Source: Kribbella jiaozuonensis
GTDB taxonomy: Bacteria; Actinomycetota; Actinomycetes; Propionibacteriales; Kribbellaceae
Assembly: GCF_005233875.1 (NCBI RefSeq)
Contig: NZ_SZPZ01000001.1
Span: forward strand, 1,984,001 to 2,048,000
Direction: 5' to 3'
DNA length: 64,000 bases
The position numbers and the translations under genes are program-made. The notes under the pieces were generated by a model. That model worked only from the letters and a program-made list of their open reading frames with translations. It ran no database searches and was not told where the DNA came from. Position 1 is the first letter of the stretch. Each line of letters starts with the position of its first letter. Below, in pieces: positions 27,736 through 36,145 of the stretch.

Positions 27736-28847
27736 TGGACGCTCGCGCGGAGGTCCTTGCGGCCACGCGAATCGTCGTGAAGGTCGGCTCGTCATCGCTG
27801 ACCCAGCGCGGCAAGATCGATCTCGAACGACTCCGGCTGCTCGTCGACGCCATCGCGGCGCGACGGGTGGAGGGGGCCGAGGTCGTGCTCGTCTCCTCCG
27901 GCGCGATCGCCGCCGGCCTGGCCCCGATGGGGCTGCGGTCGCGACCGCGTGACCTCGCCACGCAGCAGGCTGCTGCTTCGGTCGGGCAAGGCTTGTTGAT
28001 GGCTCGGTACAGCGATGCGTTCGCGGCGCACGGGCTGCGGGTCGGGCAGGTGCTGCTGACCGTCGATGACGTGACGCGGCGCAGCCACTACCGGAACGCG
28101 TACCGCACGTTCGCGCGGCTGCTCGAGCTCGGCGTCGTACCGATCGTGAACGAGAACGACACCGTCGCGACCACCGAGATCCGCTTCGGCGACAACGACC
28201 GGCTGGCCGCCTTGACCAGTCACCTCGTGCACGCCGATCTGTTGCTGCTGCTCTCTGACGTCGATGGCCTGTACGACGGGGATCCGCGGAAGCCTGGTAC
28301 GTCGATGGTGACCGAGATCCGTGGTGCTGCTGATCTGGAGCCGCTCGCGATCGGCAAGTCTGGTGCGTCCGGTGTCGGTACCGGTGGCATGCAGACGAAG
28401 GTCGAGGCGGCCGCAATCGCCACAGAGGCAGGGATTCCGGTCGTCCTGACGTCTGCTGCGCGGGTCGGCGAGGCTCTCCGCGGTGATCGGGTCGGCACTC
28501 TCTTCCACCCGACCGGCCGCCGTCGCAAGACCCGGCTGCTGTGGCTGGCCCACGCCACCTCGGGGCAGGGCGTGCTCCGGTTGGACGAAGGCGCCGTCCG
28601 GGCTGTCACTCAGCGCCGAGCGTCCCTGCTGCCGGCCGGGATCTCTGCGGTAGAAGGCACTTTCTCCGCCGGTGACCCGGTCGATCTCGTGTCGCCATCG
28701 GGCGTCGTGATCGCGCGCGGCTTGGTCAACTACGACGCTGCCGAGCTGCCCGACCTTCTGGGGCGCTCTACCCGGGACCTCGCTCGCGAGCTGGGTGCGG
28801 CGTACGAGCGCGAAGTAGTCCATCGTGACGACCTGGTGTTGCTGTGA
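27735..28847 (+). CDS. proB: Glutamate 5-kinase
   Basis: 370 residues: amino-acid kinase domain (VVKVGSSSLT near 14, NENDTVAT near 140, SDVDGLYDGDP near 175) and a C-terminal PUA domain (about 280-365). First step of proline synthesis. Overlaps obg at the start and the HXXEE gene at the end (4 bases), so obg-proB-HXXEE-proA is a coupled unit. Confidence 0.95.
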   Translation: MDARAEVLAATRIVVKVGSSSLTQRGKIDLERLRLLVDAIAARRVEGAEVVLVSSGAIAAGLAPMGLRSRPRDLATQQAAASVGQGLLMARYSDAFAAHGLRVGQVLLTVDDVTRRSHYRNAYRTFARLLELGVVPIVNENDTVATTEIRFGDNDRLAALTSHLVHADLLLLLSDVDGLYDGDPRKPGTSMVTEIRGAADLEPLAIGKSGASGVGTGGMQTKVEAAAIATEAGIPVVLTSAARVGEALRGDRVGTLFHPTGRRRKTRLLWLAHATSGQGVLRLDEGAVRAVTQRRASLLPAGISAVEGTFSAGDPVDLVSPSGVVIARGLVNYDAAELPDLLGRSTRDLARELGAAYEREVVHRDDLVLL

Positions 28848-29344
28848 AGAAGGTTGCGTGGGGTTTGCTCGCGGCGTGGATCGTCCACGACCTCGAGGAA
28901 CTCGCGACGATGCCGTCGTTCTCCCGGCAGCCTGACCTTCCGTCCTTCGTGCGTACCTCTCGAAGTGAAGCTGCCACTGCGATCGGTCTCACCGGTGTCG
29001 CGATGGCCGCTGCGTCTGCCGTTGGTGCTGCGACGGGTGGGCGGAGCAAGTTCTTCCAGGCCTCGCTGCTGGGCTTCGGACTGCACGCTGGGACGCATAT
29101 CGCGCAGTCCGTAGTACTGCGCCGCTACACGCCGGGCTTGGTGACGACGCCTCTCGTCGTGATCCCGTTCAGCGTTTGGGCCTGGCGTCGGCTGAAGGCT
29201 GAGGGTGTGCCGATCGCGCCGAGTGACCGTCGGTTCAACGTCGCGCTGGCGGCGGTCGTTCCGGTGTCGCACGCGATCGCCCGGCTTCCGCGGTTGAGAC
29301 GTCGGGTCCTTACTTGGAACAACGGACCTAGGATGAGCGAGTGA
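28844..29344 (+). CDS. HXXEE-domain membrane protein
   Basis: 166 residues, four to five hydrophobic segments. The opening helix carries HDLEE (residues 15-19), the motif that names the HXXEE family of integral membrane proteins; biochemical role unknown. It lies between proB and proA with 4-base overlaps at both ends, so its expression is tied to proline synthesis here. Confidence 0.82.
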   Translation: MKKVAWGLLAAWIVHDLEELATMPSFSRQPDLPSFVRTSRSEAATAIGLTGVAMAAASAVGAATGGRSKFFQASLLGFGLHAGTHIAQSVVLRRYTPGLVTTPLVVIPFSVWAWRRLKAEGVPIAPSDRRFNVALAAVVPVSHAIARLPRLRRRVLTWNNGPRMSE

Positions 29345-30672
29345 GCGAGATCATCGAGCTGGCGCGGCGGGCGCGCGAGGCGTCGTACGCCTTGGCCGAC
29401 GCGTCCCGGGCGACGAAGGATGCGGCGCTGCACGCGATGGCGGCGGCGCTGCGCGAAAACACGGACGCGATCGTGGCGGCGAACGATGTTGACGTCGCAG
29501 CGGCTCGTGAGGCGGGTACGCCGGAGTCGACGGTCGACCGGTTGGCGCTCAACCCGGCGCGTGTCGACGGGATGGCGGCCGGGCTGGAGCAGCTTGCTGG
29601 GCTGACCGATCCGGTCGGTGAGGTGGTCCGCGGGTACACGCTGCCGAACGGTCTCGAGCTCCGCCAGGTCCGGGTGCCGTTTGGTGTCGTCGGCATCATC
29701 TACGAGGCGCGGCCCAACGTGACCGCTGACGCCGCCGGCATCTGCCTTAAGTCCGGCAACGCTGTGCTTTTGCGCGGCTCGTCTTCCGCTGCGGCATCCA
29801 ACACGGCGATCATCGCGGTACTGCGGGATGCTGCCGCGGCGTGTGGGTTGCCGGCAGATGTGATCCAGGGCGTGCCGACTGATCGTGCTGCCGTGAAGGA
29901 GCTCATGCAGGCGCGCGGGCTGGTCGACGTACTGATCCCACGGGGTGGGGCCGGTCTGATCCAGACTGTTGTCGGCGAGTCGTCGGTGCCGGTGATCGAG
30001 ACGGGCGTCGGCAACTGCCACGTGTACATCGACGCGGACGCCGACCTCGAGGTCGGTCTCGAGATCCTGCTGAACTCGAAAACCCAGCGACCCAGCGTGT
30101 GCAACGCCGCCGAATCCCTGCTGGTTCACTCCGCTGTTGCGGATGAGTTCCTGGCGCGTGCCCTTCCGGCTCTGCTTGAGGCCGGCGTAACAGTCCACGG
30201 CGACTCCACAGTAGTTGCCGCAGGCAATAGCCTGCCGGCATCGTCGGCCACCGACGAAGCGGGTGACGCCGCTGCGGGCGACGCCGCAAGCGACGTGGCA
30301 GGTGCTCGTGGGGCGGGTGTCGTGGCTGCGACGGAGGAGGACTTCGGGGCGGAGTACAACTCGCTCGACCTGTCGGCGGCGGTGGTGGATTCGCTCGAGG
30401 ACGCCGTACAGCACATCCGCCGCTACAGCTCCGGTCACACCGAGGCGATCATCACCCGCTCCCAGTCCGCAGCCCGCCGCTTCACCCAAGCGGTCGACTC
30501 CGCCGCGGTCGTCGTCAACGCCAGCACCCGCTTCACCGACGGCGGCGAATTCGGCTTCGGCGCCGAAATCGGCATCTCCACCCAAAAACTCCACGCCCGC
30601 GGCCCCATGGGCCTCCCCGAAATGACGTCCACCAAATACATAGTCACCGGCGAAGGCCAACTCCGCACCTAA
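29341..30672 (+). CDS. proA: Gamma-glutamyl phosphate reductase
   Basis: 443 residues. Aldehyde-dehydrogenase-like enzyme of proline biosynthesis; NAD(P)-binding [13 protein letters not shown] near 138-150, catalytic Cys in [12 protein letters not shown] near 255, and C-terminal [15 protein letters not shown] low-complexity Ala/Asp/Ser/Gly insert of about 25 residues (roughly 295-320, around [14 protein letters not shown]) sits between the catalytic core and [10 protein letters not shown]; most ProA proteins are shorter there. GTG start overlaps the HXXEE stop. Confidence 0.94.
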   Translation: MSEIIELARRAREASYALADASRATKDAALHAMAAALRENTDAIVAANDVDVAAAREAGTPESTVDRLALNPARVDGMAAGLEQLAGLTDPVGEVVRGYTLPNGLELRQVRVPFGVVGIIYEARPNVTADAAGICLKSGNAVLLRGSSSAAASNTAIIAVLRDAAAACGLPADVIQGVPTDRAAVKELMQARGLVDVLIPRGGAGLIQTVVGESSVPVIETGVGNCHVYIDADADLEVGLEILLNSKTQRPSVCNAAESLLVHSAVADEFLARALPALLEAGVTVHGDSTVVAAGNSLPASSATDEAGDAAAGDAASDVAGARGAGVVAATEEDFGAEYNSLDLSAAVVDSLEDAVQHIRRYSSGHTEAIITRSQSAARRFTQAVDSAAVVVNASTRFTDGGEFGFGAEIGISTQKLHARGPMGLPEMTSTKYIVTGEGQLRT

Positions 30673-30689
30673 GCCCCCTCAGCCCGGCT

Positions 30690-30830
30690 GCCGCGGCCCC
30701 GCACACGCATCAACTGAGCAGCTGGGCCCCCGCAGCCACGTCACCTGACCAGCTAGCCCGACCCGCGCCAGCTCAGCAACTGGCCCCACCCGGGATCGCG
30801 TCAGCTCAGCAGTTGCGTTGCGTCTTCGAT
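30690..30830 (-). repeat. Degenerate tandem repeats copying the 3' end of the PPTase gene
   Basis: Read on the minus strand, the last codons of the PPTase gene (CAACTGCTGAGCTGA) recur 33 bp later as CAGTTGCTGAGCTGG, then in two more decayed copies at about 30-bp spacing. No gene is seen in the gap between proA and this gene. Confidence 0.55.
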
Positions 30831-31574
30831 CCGCACGACCGGCGGCTCTGCGCTCACCACCGCCAGAGCCGCCCGGTGATCTGCGCCCACGTCGAGCTCC
30901 TGCACCTGAATCCCCGCCGGCACCGGCCCCCGCAGCTCCCCGCGCAAACCTTCCCCGGTCGCCTTCAGCACAGCCTCTCTCCGCGTCCAGTACGCCGTGA
31001 ACGCCCGCGCCTTCGCGATCCCGTCGTACTCCGCCAACGCCCGCACATCGTCAGCGCTCAACGCAACCCGAGCCACCCCATCGACATCCACCCCCGCATC
31101 AACCTTCTCCACATCAAGCCCCACCGGCCGCTCACCGAACGCAACCCCGACCAGGTCCCCGGAGTGCGTCACCGACAACTCCACCCCCTCAGCCCGCACT
31201 TTCCCATGCGGCTTCCCACACTCAGTACACGTCCGATCCAACGAAACACTTGCCGCCAGCAACGAAAACCGCCGCCCAAGCGCCCGCCGAGTAATCGTCA
31301 CCCCCAGCAGAAACCGCGCGCGGTCCACCTCCCGCACATACGCCGCCAACCGCCCCCGCTCCACCGAATCCAAATCCCCAACAAACCCATCCCGAGCCGC
31401 CCCAACCCGAGCCCACCACACCTCAACCACAGCCCGACCACCGCCGACACCCACCGCGCCACGCGCGCCGCCCACACCCACCGCGCGGTGCGCGCTCTCC
31501 ACACCCGCCGCGCCGCGCGGTCCCGCGGCGTCGGCCCCCGGTCGGCCCGCGGTGGTCCTCCGGGTGTCTGTCAC
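30801..31574 (-). CDS. 4'-phosphopantetheinyl transferase (Sfp-type)
   Basis: 257 residues from the GTG at 31574, which overlaps the PadR stop (GTGA). The first 55 residues are low complexity; homology starts near VVEVWWARV. Diagnostic motifs: SVTHSGDLVGVAFG, VGLDVEKVD and WTRREAVLKATGEGL, the metal- and CoA-binding core. Activates carrier-protein domains of polyketide, peptide or fatty-acid synthases; no such cluster is in this window. A CTECGKPHGK motif precedes the core as in many actinobacterial members. The 360-residue open frame upstream is not credible. Confidence 0.85.
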   Translation of the reverse strand: MTDTRRTTAGRPGADAAGPRGAAGVESAHRAVGVGGARGAVGVGGGRAVVEVWWARVGAARDGFVGDLDSVERGRLAAYVREVDRARFLLGVTITRRALGRRFSLLAASVSLDRTCTECGKPHGKVRAEGVELSVTHSGDLVGVAFGERPVGLDVEKVDAGVDVDGVARVALSADDVRALAEYDGIAKARAFTAYWTRREAVLKATGEGLRGELRGPVPAGIQVQELDVGADHRAALAVVSAEPPVVRIEDATQLLS

Positions 31575-32149
31575 ACCGGGCCCGGTGTCCACGTCAGCTT
31601 GCCGGTGTGCAGGTCGTGCAGGACCCCATCGATCCACTTCGCCTCGGCGATCGCCACCGCGACCTGGTACTCCGTCTCCAGGAGCGCGAACCGGGGGATC
31701 GGCTGCCCATCCACCTCCGACCGCAGCTCCAAATGCAGCTCCGCGATCCGCTTGGTCAGCGACTCCCGCCGCTGGCTCAGCAGCTCGCCCGCCGTCTCCG
31801 GCGTCAGCAGCATCACGAACGACAACCCAGCCGGGAACTCCGGGAACTCGTTCCGAGGCGTAGTCAGAATCTCCGCCAACCACTCCCGACAGACCTTCCG
31901 CCCCTCGTCCGTCAGGTGATAGACCGTCCGCTCCGGATACCGCTCGTCCTGCTCGACCGCTCCGGCCGTCAGCAGCCCGGCCTCCTCAAGCCGCACGATC
32001 ATCCGGTACAGGCTGGTCCGTTGCCCGACGTTGACGACCTGGTCCTTGCCCCACTGCTTGATCAGCCGCTGGATCCCGTACGGGTGCATCGGCCCGTTCT
32101 CCAGCAGGCCGAGGATCGCGAGCGCGAGCGGTGAGCGTCGAAAAGTCAC
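31571..32149 (-). CDS. PadR family transcriptional regulator
   Basis: 192 residues from GTG at 32149 (GAGGGG upstream). N-terminal winged helix (LALAILGLLENGPMHPYGI, about 6-80) and a C-terminal helical dimerisation domain of the Vir_act_alpha_C type (about 95-175). Divergent from the hydrolase at 32215 with 65 bp between starts that hold three direct repeats, the probable operator. Coupled to the PPTase gene downstream. Confidence 0.88.
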   Translation of the reverse strand: MTFRRSPLALAILGLLENGPMHPYGIQRLIKQWGKDQVVNVGQRTSLYRMIVRLEEAGLLTAGAVEQDERYPERTVYHLTDEGRKVCREWLAEILTTPRNEFPEFPAGLSFVMLLTPETAGELLSQRRESLTKRIAELHLELRSEVDGQPIPRFALLETEYQVAVAIAEAKWIDGVLHDLHTGKLTWTPGPV

Positions 32150-32170
32150 CCCCTCAGCATAGGGGGCAAA

Positions 32171-32207
32171 GTAACTAGTTGCAATGTAACTAGATCCCAT
32201 GTAACTA
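32171..32207. promoter_or_regulatory. Three GTAACTA direct repeats at 15-bp spacing
   Basis: GTAACTA occurs at 32171, 32186 and 32201, exactly 15 bp apart; the first extends to the near-palindrome GTAACTAGTTGC. All lie between the PadR gene and the hydrolase, the last 8 bp before the hydrolase ATG. Probable PadR binding array controlling both genes. Confidence 0.7.
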
Positions 32208-32214
32208 TCGATCC

Positions 32215-33099
32215 ATGAAGACCGCAGAACTCACCCAAGGCACCGTGACCTCCCGCGACGGCACCGAGATCGGCTACTACAAGACCGGCCAGGGCCCCGC
32301 CGTCGTCGTGCTGCACGGCAGCATGGAGTCCGCCCGCAGCCACACGCTCCTCGCGGAAGCTCTGGCGTCAGACTTCACCGTCTACCTCCCGGACCGCCGC
32401 GGCCGCGGCCTCTCCGGCCCGCACCGCCCCGGCCACACGGTCCGCACCGAGGTCGAGGACCTCGAAGCAGTCCTGACCGAGGCCGGCGCCGAGAAGGCCT
32501 TCGGCGTCAGCGCCGGGGGAGCGGTCGTCCTGGAAGCCGCCCGGACCCTGCCCCTGAAGCAGATCGCGCTCTACGAGCCCGCGATCGTCGCCGACGGCGC
32601 CCCGCACCGCGCATGGCTGACCCGCTTCGACCAGGAGATCGCCCGCGGCGACCTCGCCGCCGGGATGGTCACCAGTATGTTCGGCTTCGAGATGGCCCCG
32701 CCGTTCCTCAAGGTCATTCCCCGCGGCCTGCTCCGCCGGATGACCGAGAAGATGATGGCCAAGGAAGAGCGCCAAGCCCCCGCCGACGCGATCACCATGC
32801 GCCAACTCGCCCCCACCATCCACGCCGAAGGCACGATCGTCGCCGAGCTCGCCGGCACGTTCAACAACTTCCGCGCCCTCAACGCCGACGTACTGCTCCT
32901 AGGCGGCACCAAAGGCCTCCCCGGCCTCAAGCCCGGCCGCGACACCCTCGAGCAGGTCCTCCCGCACTGCCGCCGCATCGAGTTCGACGGCTACGACCAC
33001 GGCTCGTCCTCGGACCCCGGCGGCGTCAACCCGACGGGCAAGCCGGCCGCCGTACGACGGATCGCCGAAGAGGTGAATGCCTTCTTCAAGCAGTCGTGA
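32215..33099 (+). CDS. Alpha/beta hydrolase, probable PadR target
   Basis: 294 residues. LHGSMESARSH oxyanion region near 35, nucleophile elbow GVSAGG near 100, catalytic His likely in YDHGSSSDPG near 263. Substrate unknown. The start is only 8 bp from the last operator repeat, so the transcript must have a very short leader or none. Its end overlaps the convergent HxlR-redoxin gene by 14 bp. Confidence 0.8.
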   Translation: MKTAELTQGTVTSRDGTEIGYYKTGQGPAVVVLHGSMESARSHTLLAEALASDFTVYLPDRRGRGLSGPHRPGHTVRTEVEDLEAVLTEAGAEKAFGVSAGGAVVLEAARTLPLKQIALYEPAIVADGAPHRAWLTRFDQEIARGDLAAGMVTSMFGFEMAPPFLKVIPRGLLRRMTEKMMAKEERQAPADAITMRQLAPTIHAEGTIVAELAGTFNNFRALNADVLLLGGTKGLPGLKPGRDTLEQVLPHCRRIEFDGYDHGSSSDPGGVNPTGKPAAVRRIAEEVNAFFKQS

Positions 33100-33949
33100 G
33101 CGCCCACTCGACTGCATCAGCGATATCAACCACCGGATACCGCACAGCCCGCACAATCCGGTCGCGCCCGATCACCAGCAGGACCCGCTTCAACCGCTCG
33201 TACCCACCCGCCCGGAACGTCGGCAACCGCAGCGCCGCCACCAGTTCCAGATCGAGATCCGACAGCAGCAGGTGTGGAATCTCCTCCGCCCGCGCGAACG
33301 CCTGCTGCTCGTCAGTCCGCTGCGTACTCACCCCATGGACTGCGATCCCGCGCGCGACGAAGTCGTCGTACCGGCCGGCAAACAGCCGGTTCTCCAACGT
33401 GCACCCACTGGCCCCCGCGATCTCGTTCCACCCGTCCGGCAATGGCGTCGGCCGCCCGGTCGCCGGATACCCGAAGAGCACCGTCGCCCGCGCGTCGGAG
33501 TCCACCACGTCGACCGTCGTACCAGCGATCGACGGCAGGGCGACGGACGGCACCCGCTGACCCACCAGCTCGTGCAACCGATGCGTCGGTGGCTCGTCGT
33601 CAGAATTCGTCCCACTCAACGACCCGTCCCCAAGCAGCCACCGATCACCCCAGTCCTGCAACGCGACGAGCACCGGCAGCAACGCCCGCCCGCGATCAGT
33701 GAGCCGGTACGCGTACCGAGTCGGCCGCTCCTGGTACGCCGACCGCACCACGATCCCGCTCTCGAGCAGACCGTTGAGCCGCTCGGTCAGCACCTTCCGC
33801 GAGATGTGCAGCGACTCGGCGAGCTGGTCGAACCGCTCCAGCCCGCGGGCGAGATCCCGGACGAGCAGCAGTTCCCAGCCGTCGCCGATGACGCCGAGGG
33901 ACTGCGCGATCGCACAGTCCGGCTCGGGCGAGAAGGTGCTCCGCCGCAC
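33086..33949 (-). CDS. Fusion: HxlR-type repressor + peroxiredoxin-like domain
   Basis: 287 residues from GTG (AAGGAG upstream). Residues 1-110 are an HxlR winged helix (CAIAQSLGVIGDGWELLLVRDLARG, with LHISRKVLTERL). Residues about 130-285 resemble an AhpC/TSA peroxiredoxin (VPSVALPSI, VLFGYPATG, GASGCTLENR, TQRTDEQQAFA). Only one of the usual cysteines remains, in GCTLENR, so a sensor role is more likely than full peroxidase turnover. Divergent from an MFS gene with a clear inverted-repeat operator between them. Confidence 0.82.
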   Translation of the reverse strand: MRRSTFSPEPDCAIAQSLGVIGDGWELLLVRDLARGLERFDQLAESLHISRKVLTERLNGLLESGIVVRSAYQERPTRYAYRLTDRGRALLPVLVALQDWGDRWLLGDGSLSGTNSDDEPPTHRLHELVGQRVPSVALPSIAGTTVDVVDSDARATVLFGYPATGRPTPLPDGWNEIAGASGCTLENRLFAGRYDDFVARGIAVHGVSTQRTDEQQAFARAEEIPHLLLSDLDLELVAALRLPTFRAGGYERLKRVLLVIGRDRIVRAVRYPVVDIADAVEWALTTA

Positions 33950-33992
33950 GACGTACTCCTTCGATTCCGGTTGCCACCACGCTAGCTGGCCA

Positions 33993-34017
33993 AGTAGGTT
34001 CCCAACAGGAACTTACT
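33993..34017. promoter_or_regulatory. Inverted repeat, probable HxlR-redoxin operator
   Basis: AGTAGGTTCC and GGAACTTACT flank CAACA; nine of ten positions pair. Lies between the two divergent starts, 16 bp before the MFS ATG. The arms have the size and symmetry of HxlR-type sites. Confidence 0.7.
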
Positions 34018-34032
34018 AGAGGAGGTCAAGGC

Positions 34033-35232
34033 ATGTACTGGCGCCGCATCGCGGACCTGCCCACCTGGCTCAAGGCCGTCATGGTCGGCCAACTCGTCAG
34101 CTCCGCGGGCGCCCTCGCCTGGATCTACCTCACCCTCTACCTGGTCGAGGACCGCGGCATGTCGGCGCAACAGGCCGGCTTCGCGGCGGCGGCGTACGGC
34201 GTCGGGCTGCTCGGCGGCAACCTCGGCGGCGGCTGGTTCGGCGACCGCTTCGGCCTCCGTACGGCGGCAGTCGCCAGCCAACTGCTCTGGGCCGCGAGTT
34301 GTATCGCGATGCCGTTCGCGCCCGGCGCCACGATCGCGGCCGTCGCGGTCTGCGCGGGCCTCTTCGGCGGCGCGGGCCGCCCGAACATGAGCGCCCTCGT
34401 CGCCACCGCGCTCCCGCCGGACCGCCGCCGCGAAGGCATCGCCCTCTCCCGCACGGCGAGCAATGCCGGCTTCACCATCGGCCCACCGCTCGGCGGCCTG
34501 CTCGCCGCCTACAACTTCTCGCTCGTCTTCGTGATCGACGCCGCGACAAGCCTGATCCTCGCTGCGATCGTCTGGCGATGGGTCCCGCCGGCCCGCCGTA
34601 CGGCGACTGCTTCCACCGCCGGCGTGTGGAAGACGGTTCTGGCTGACCGGCCGGTTCTGCTCGTCCTCGCGACGATCGTCATCGTCGACACCGTCTACCG
34701 CCAGATCTTCGCGACGATGCCCCTGCTGCTCCGCGACGCAGGCACGCCGGCCGTCGCCTACGGCGTACTCATTGGCGTCAGCTCCGCCGTCATCGTCCTG
34801 TGCGAAGCGCCGCTCGCCGTACGGCTCCGCGGCCACCGCGCGACCCGGGTCATCGCAGTCGGCTTCGCGCTCGTCGGCGCAGGGCTCGCGATCCTCGGCA
34901 TCTGGCCCGCGCTCGCCGGGGCGACGCTGGCGATCGTCGTGATCACGGCGGGGGAGATGCTCTACAAACCGACGGCCACCGCGCATGTCGCCGACGCGGC
35001 GCCGGAGGGGATGGTCGGGCGGTACTCCAGCCTGTACGCCGCTGCGTCGATCAGCGGCATGTTCCTCGCGCCGGCGCTCGGCGGATCGGCGTACCAGCAC
35101 GCACCGCAGCTGCTCTATCCGATCGCCGCGGCCCTCGCGCTGGCGGCCGGCGCCGTACTGCTGGTCACTCGGGCAGCGGCGCCGGACGCCCTTCCCACCG
35201 AGTCGAAAGCACAACCGTCGTCCGCGTCCTGA
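34033..35232 (+). CDS. MFS transporter (12-TM, drug-efflux type)
   Basis: 399 residues, 12 hydrophobic segments, loop 2-3 signature GNLGGGWFGDRFGLRT (about residues 58-73). ATG with AGAGGAGG upstream. Probably the target of the divergent HxlR-redoxin repressor, thus perhaps export induced by an oxidant or electrophile. The 3' end overlaps the convergent Lrp gene by 68 bp. Confidence 0.88.
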   Translation: MYWRRIADLPTWLKAVMVGQLVSSAGALAWIYLTLYLVEDRGMSAQQAGFAAAAYGVGLLGGNLGGGWFGDRFGLRTAAVASQLLWAASCIAMPFAPGATIAAVAVCAGLFGGAGRPNMSALVATALPPDRRREGIALSRTASNAGFTIGPPLGGLLAAYNFSLVFVIDAATSLILAAIVWRWVPPARRTATASTAGVWKTVLADRPVLLVLATIVIVDTVYRQIFATMPLLLRDAGTPAVAYGVLIGVSSAVIVLCEAPLAVRLRGHRATRVIAVGFALVGAGLAILGIWPALAGATLAIVVITAGEMLYKPTATAHVADAAPEGMVGRYSSLYAAASISGMFLAPALGGSAYQHAPQLLYPIAAALALAAGAVLLVTRAAAPDALPTESKAQPSSAS

Positions 35233-35614
35233 CCACGCCGTTGACGCGGCGCAGCGAGCCGACCACCGCCTCGAGCTGGGTGACGTCCGCGACCCGGACC
35301 TTGACCACGAGCTCCTGGTCACCGGCCACGAACCAGCAGTCCTCGACGGCGACGATGTCCCGGACCTGCTCGACGATGTCATCGGTCTCGACGTCGTCAC
35401 GCTGGAACAGCCCGATCAGCGCGCTCGTCCCGAGTCCGACCTGATCCGGCGCGACGACCGCGCGGTACCCGAGCAGTACGCCGCGCTCCTCCAACCGGCG
35501 TACCCGTTCCTGGACGCTCGGGCCGGACAGACCGACCTCGCGGCCGAGCTCCGCCCAGCTGGAGCGGCCGTTCAGCCGGAGCGCCTCGATCAGCTGCCGG
35601 TCGATCGCGTCCAT
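35165..35614 (-). CDS. Lrp/AsnC family transcriptional regulator
   Basis: 149 residues: HTH (DAIDRQLIEALRLNGRSSW, SGPSVQERVRRL, about 2-50) and RAM domain (about 62-140). The last 22 codons overlap the MFS gene on the other strand. The upstream region shared with the small gene at 35760 carries an inverted repeat and a strong promoter. Confidence 0.9.
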   Translation of the reverse strand: MDAIDRQLIEALRLNGRSSWAELGREVGLSGPSVQERVRRLEERGVLLGYRAVVAPDQVGLGTSALIGLFQRDDVETDDIVEQVRDIVAVEDCWFVAGDQELVVKVRVADVTQLEAVVGSLRRVNGVVRTRTTVVLSTRWEGRPAPLPE

Positions 35615-35635
35615 GACGCCTCCTGTTCACCGCAG

Positions 35636-35652
35636 ATTCTAAGGCTTGGAAT
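35636..35652. promoter_or_regulatory. Inverted repeat upstream of Lrp gene
   Basis: ATTCTAAG-G-CTTGGAAT, seven of eight positions paired, 22 bp before the Lrp start. A/T-rich 17-bp palindromes of this kind fit autoregulation by Lrp/AsnC proteins. Confidence 0.5.
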
Positions 35653-35672
35653 GTTTCAGACCTTTAATTCGT

Positions 35673-35701
35673 TTGTGACATCGTAGTCAAAACCGTACAA
35701 T
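35673..35701 (+). promoter_or_regulatory. Sigma70-type promoter
   Basis: TTGTGA (35673-35678), 17-bp spacer, TACAAT (35696-35701). Good match to the housekeeping consensus, firing toward the 42-residue gene at 35760, leader about 52 nt. Confidence 0.7.
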
Positions 35702-35705
35702 CACA

Positions 35706-35756
35706 GGTACTGGGGTCAGTCCGCCCCAGCTCCGCCGTACCAACCCCAGTGAAGGA
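35706..35756 (+). promoter_or_regulatory. Leader with mutually exclusive hairpins
   Basis: CTGGGG (35710-35715) can pair with CCCCAG at 35724-35729 or, as CTGGGGT, with ACCCCAG at 35743-35749; GGTAC (35706) can also pair with GTACC (35737). The distal pairing ends next to the GAAGGA ribosome site. Could be an attenuator-like switch; no known riboswitch class recognised. Confidence 0.4.
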
Positions 35757-35759
35757 ATC

Positions 35760-35888
35760 ATGATCACCCCCGAAGTTGCCCGTGCCCACATCGACGAGCG
35801 GCACCGCGTCGCAGCGCAGGCCCGCCGCGCCCACGCCGTACCGTCTGCCTGGCGCCGGCTGCTGACCCGTCACGTCCGCCACAGCTGA
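35760..35888 (+). CDS. 42-residue basic small protein
   Basis: ATG preceded by GAAGGA and by a strong promoter and structured leader. The peptide starts MITPEVARAHIDERHR and is rich in Arg, Ala and His, probably two amphipathic helices. Similar short basic proteins are common in actinobacteria without known function. Upstream control elements make it more credible than a chance open frame. Confidence 0.6.
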   Translation: MITPEVARAHIDERHRVAAQARRAHAVPSAWRRLLTRHVRHS

Positions 35889-35964
35889 CCTATTACCGCG
35901 ACCGGTGTCCTCGTGAGGCCACCGGTCGCTGTCGTCGGGGCGGCCACGAGATAGGCTTCGCATC

Positions 35965-36123
35965 ATGTTCTCGATCCTCGTGCCGCAGGTGGCGGCCATC
36001 GAAGCGACCGCCGTCGAGGCGTCGCACATCTCGAAGTGGTGGTACGGCGGGTTCGCGCTGGTCGTGTTCATCCTGCTGCTGCTCGTCACCGTCATCATGG
36101 GCAAGGGCCGGCCGCACAGCTAG
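35965..36123 (+). CDS. 52-residue single-pass membrane protein upstream of nadD
   Basis: Short N-terminal segment, SHISKWWYGGF, one membrane helix (about residues 29-45) and a basic KGRPHS tail, so the C-terminus should face the cytoplasm. Small membrane proteins with this KWWYGG pattern are found just before nadD in related actinobacteria as far as I recall. Stop is 22 bp before nadD. Role unknown. Confidence 0.7.
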   Translation: MFSILVPQVAAIEATAVEASHISKWWYGGFALVVFILLLLVTVIMGKGRPHS

Positions 36124-36145
36124 GCGGCTGTCTTGAAGGGCTGAC

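Noticed and set aside
30801..31574. Part of a polyketide or nonribosomal peptide cluster
   Set aside because: A PPTase is present but no carrier-protein, ketosynthase or adenylation gene is in the window.
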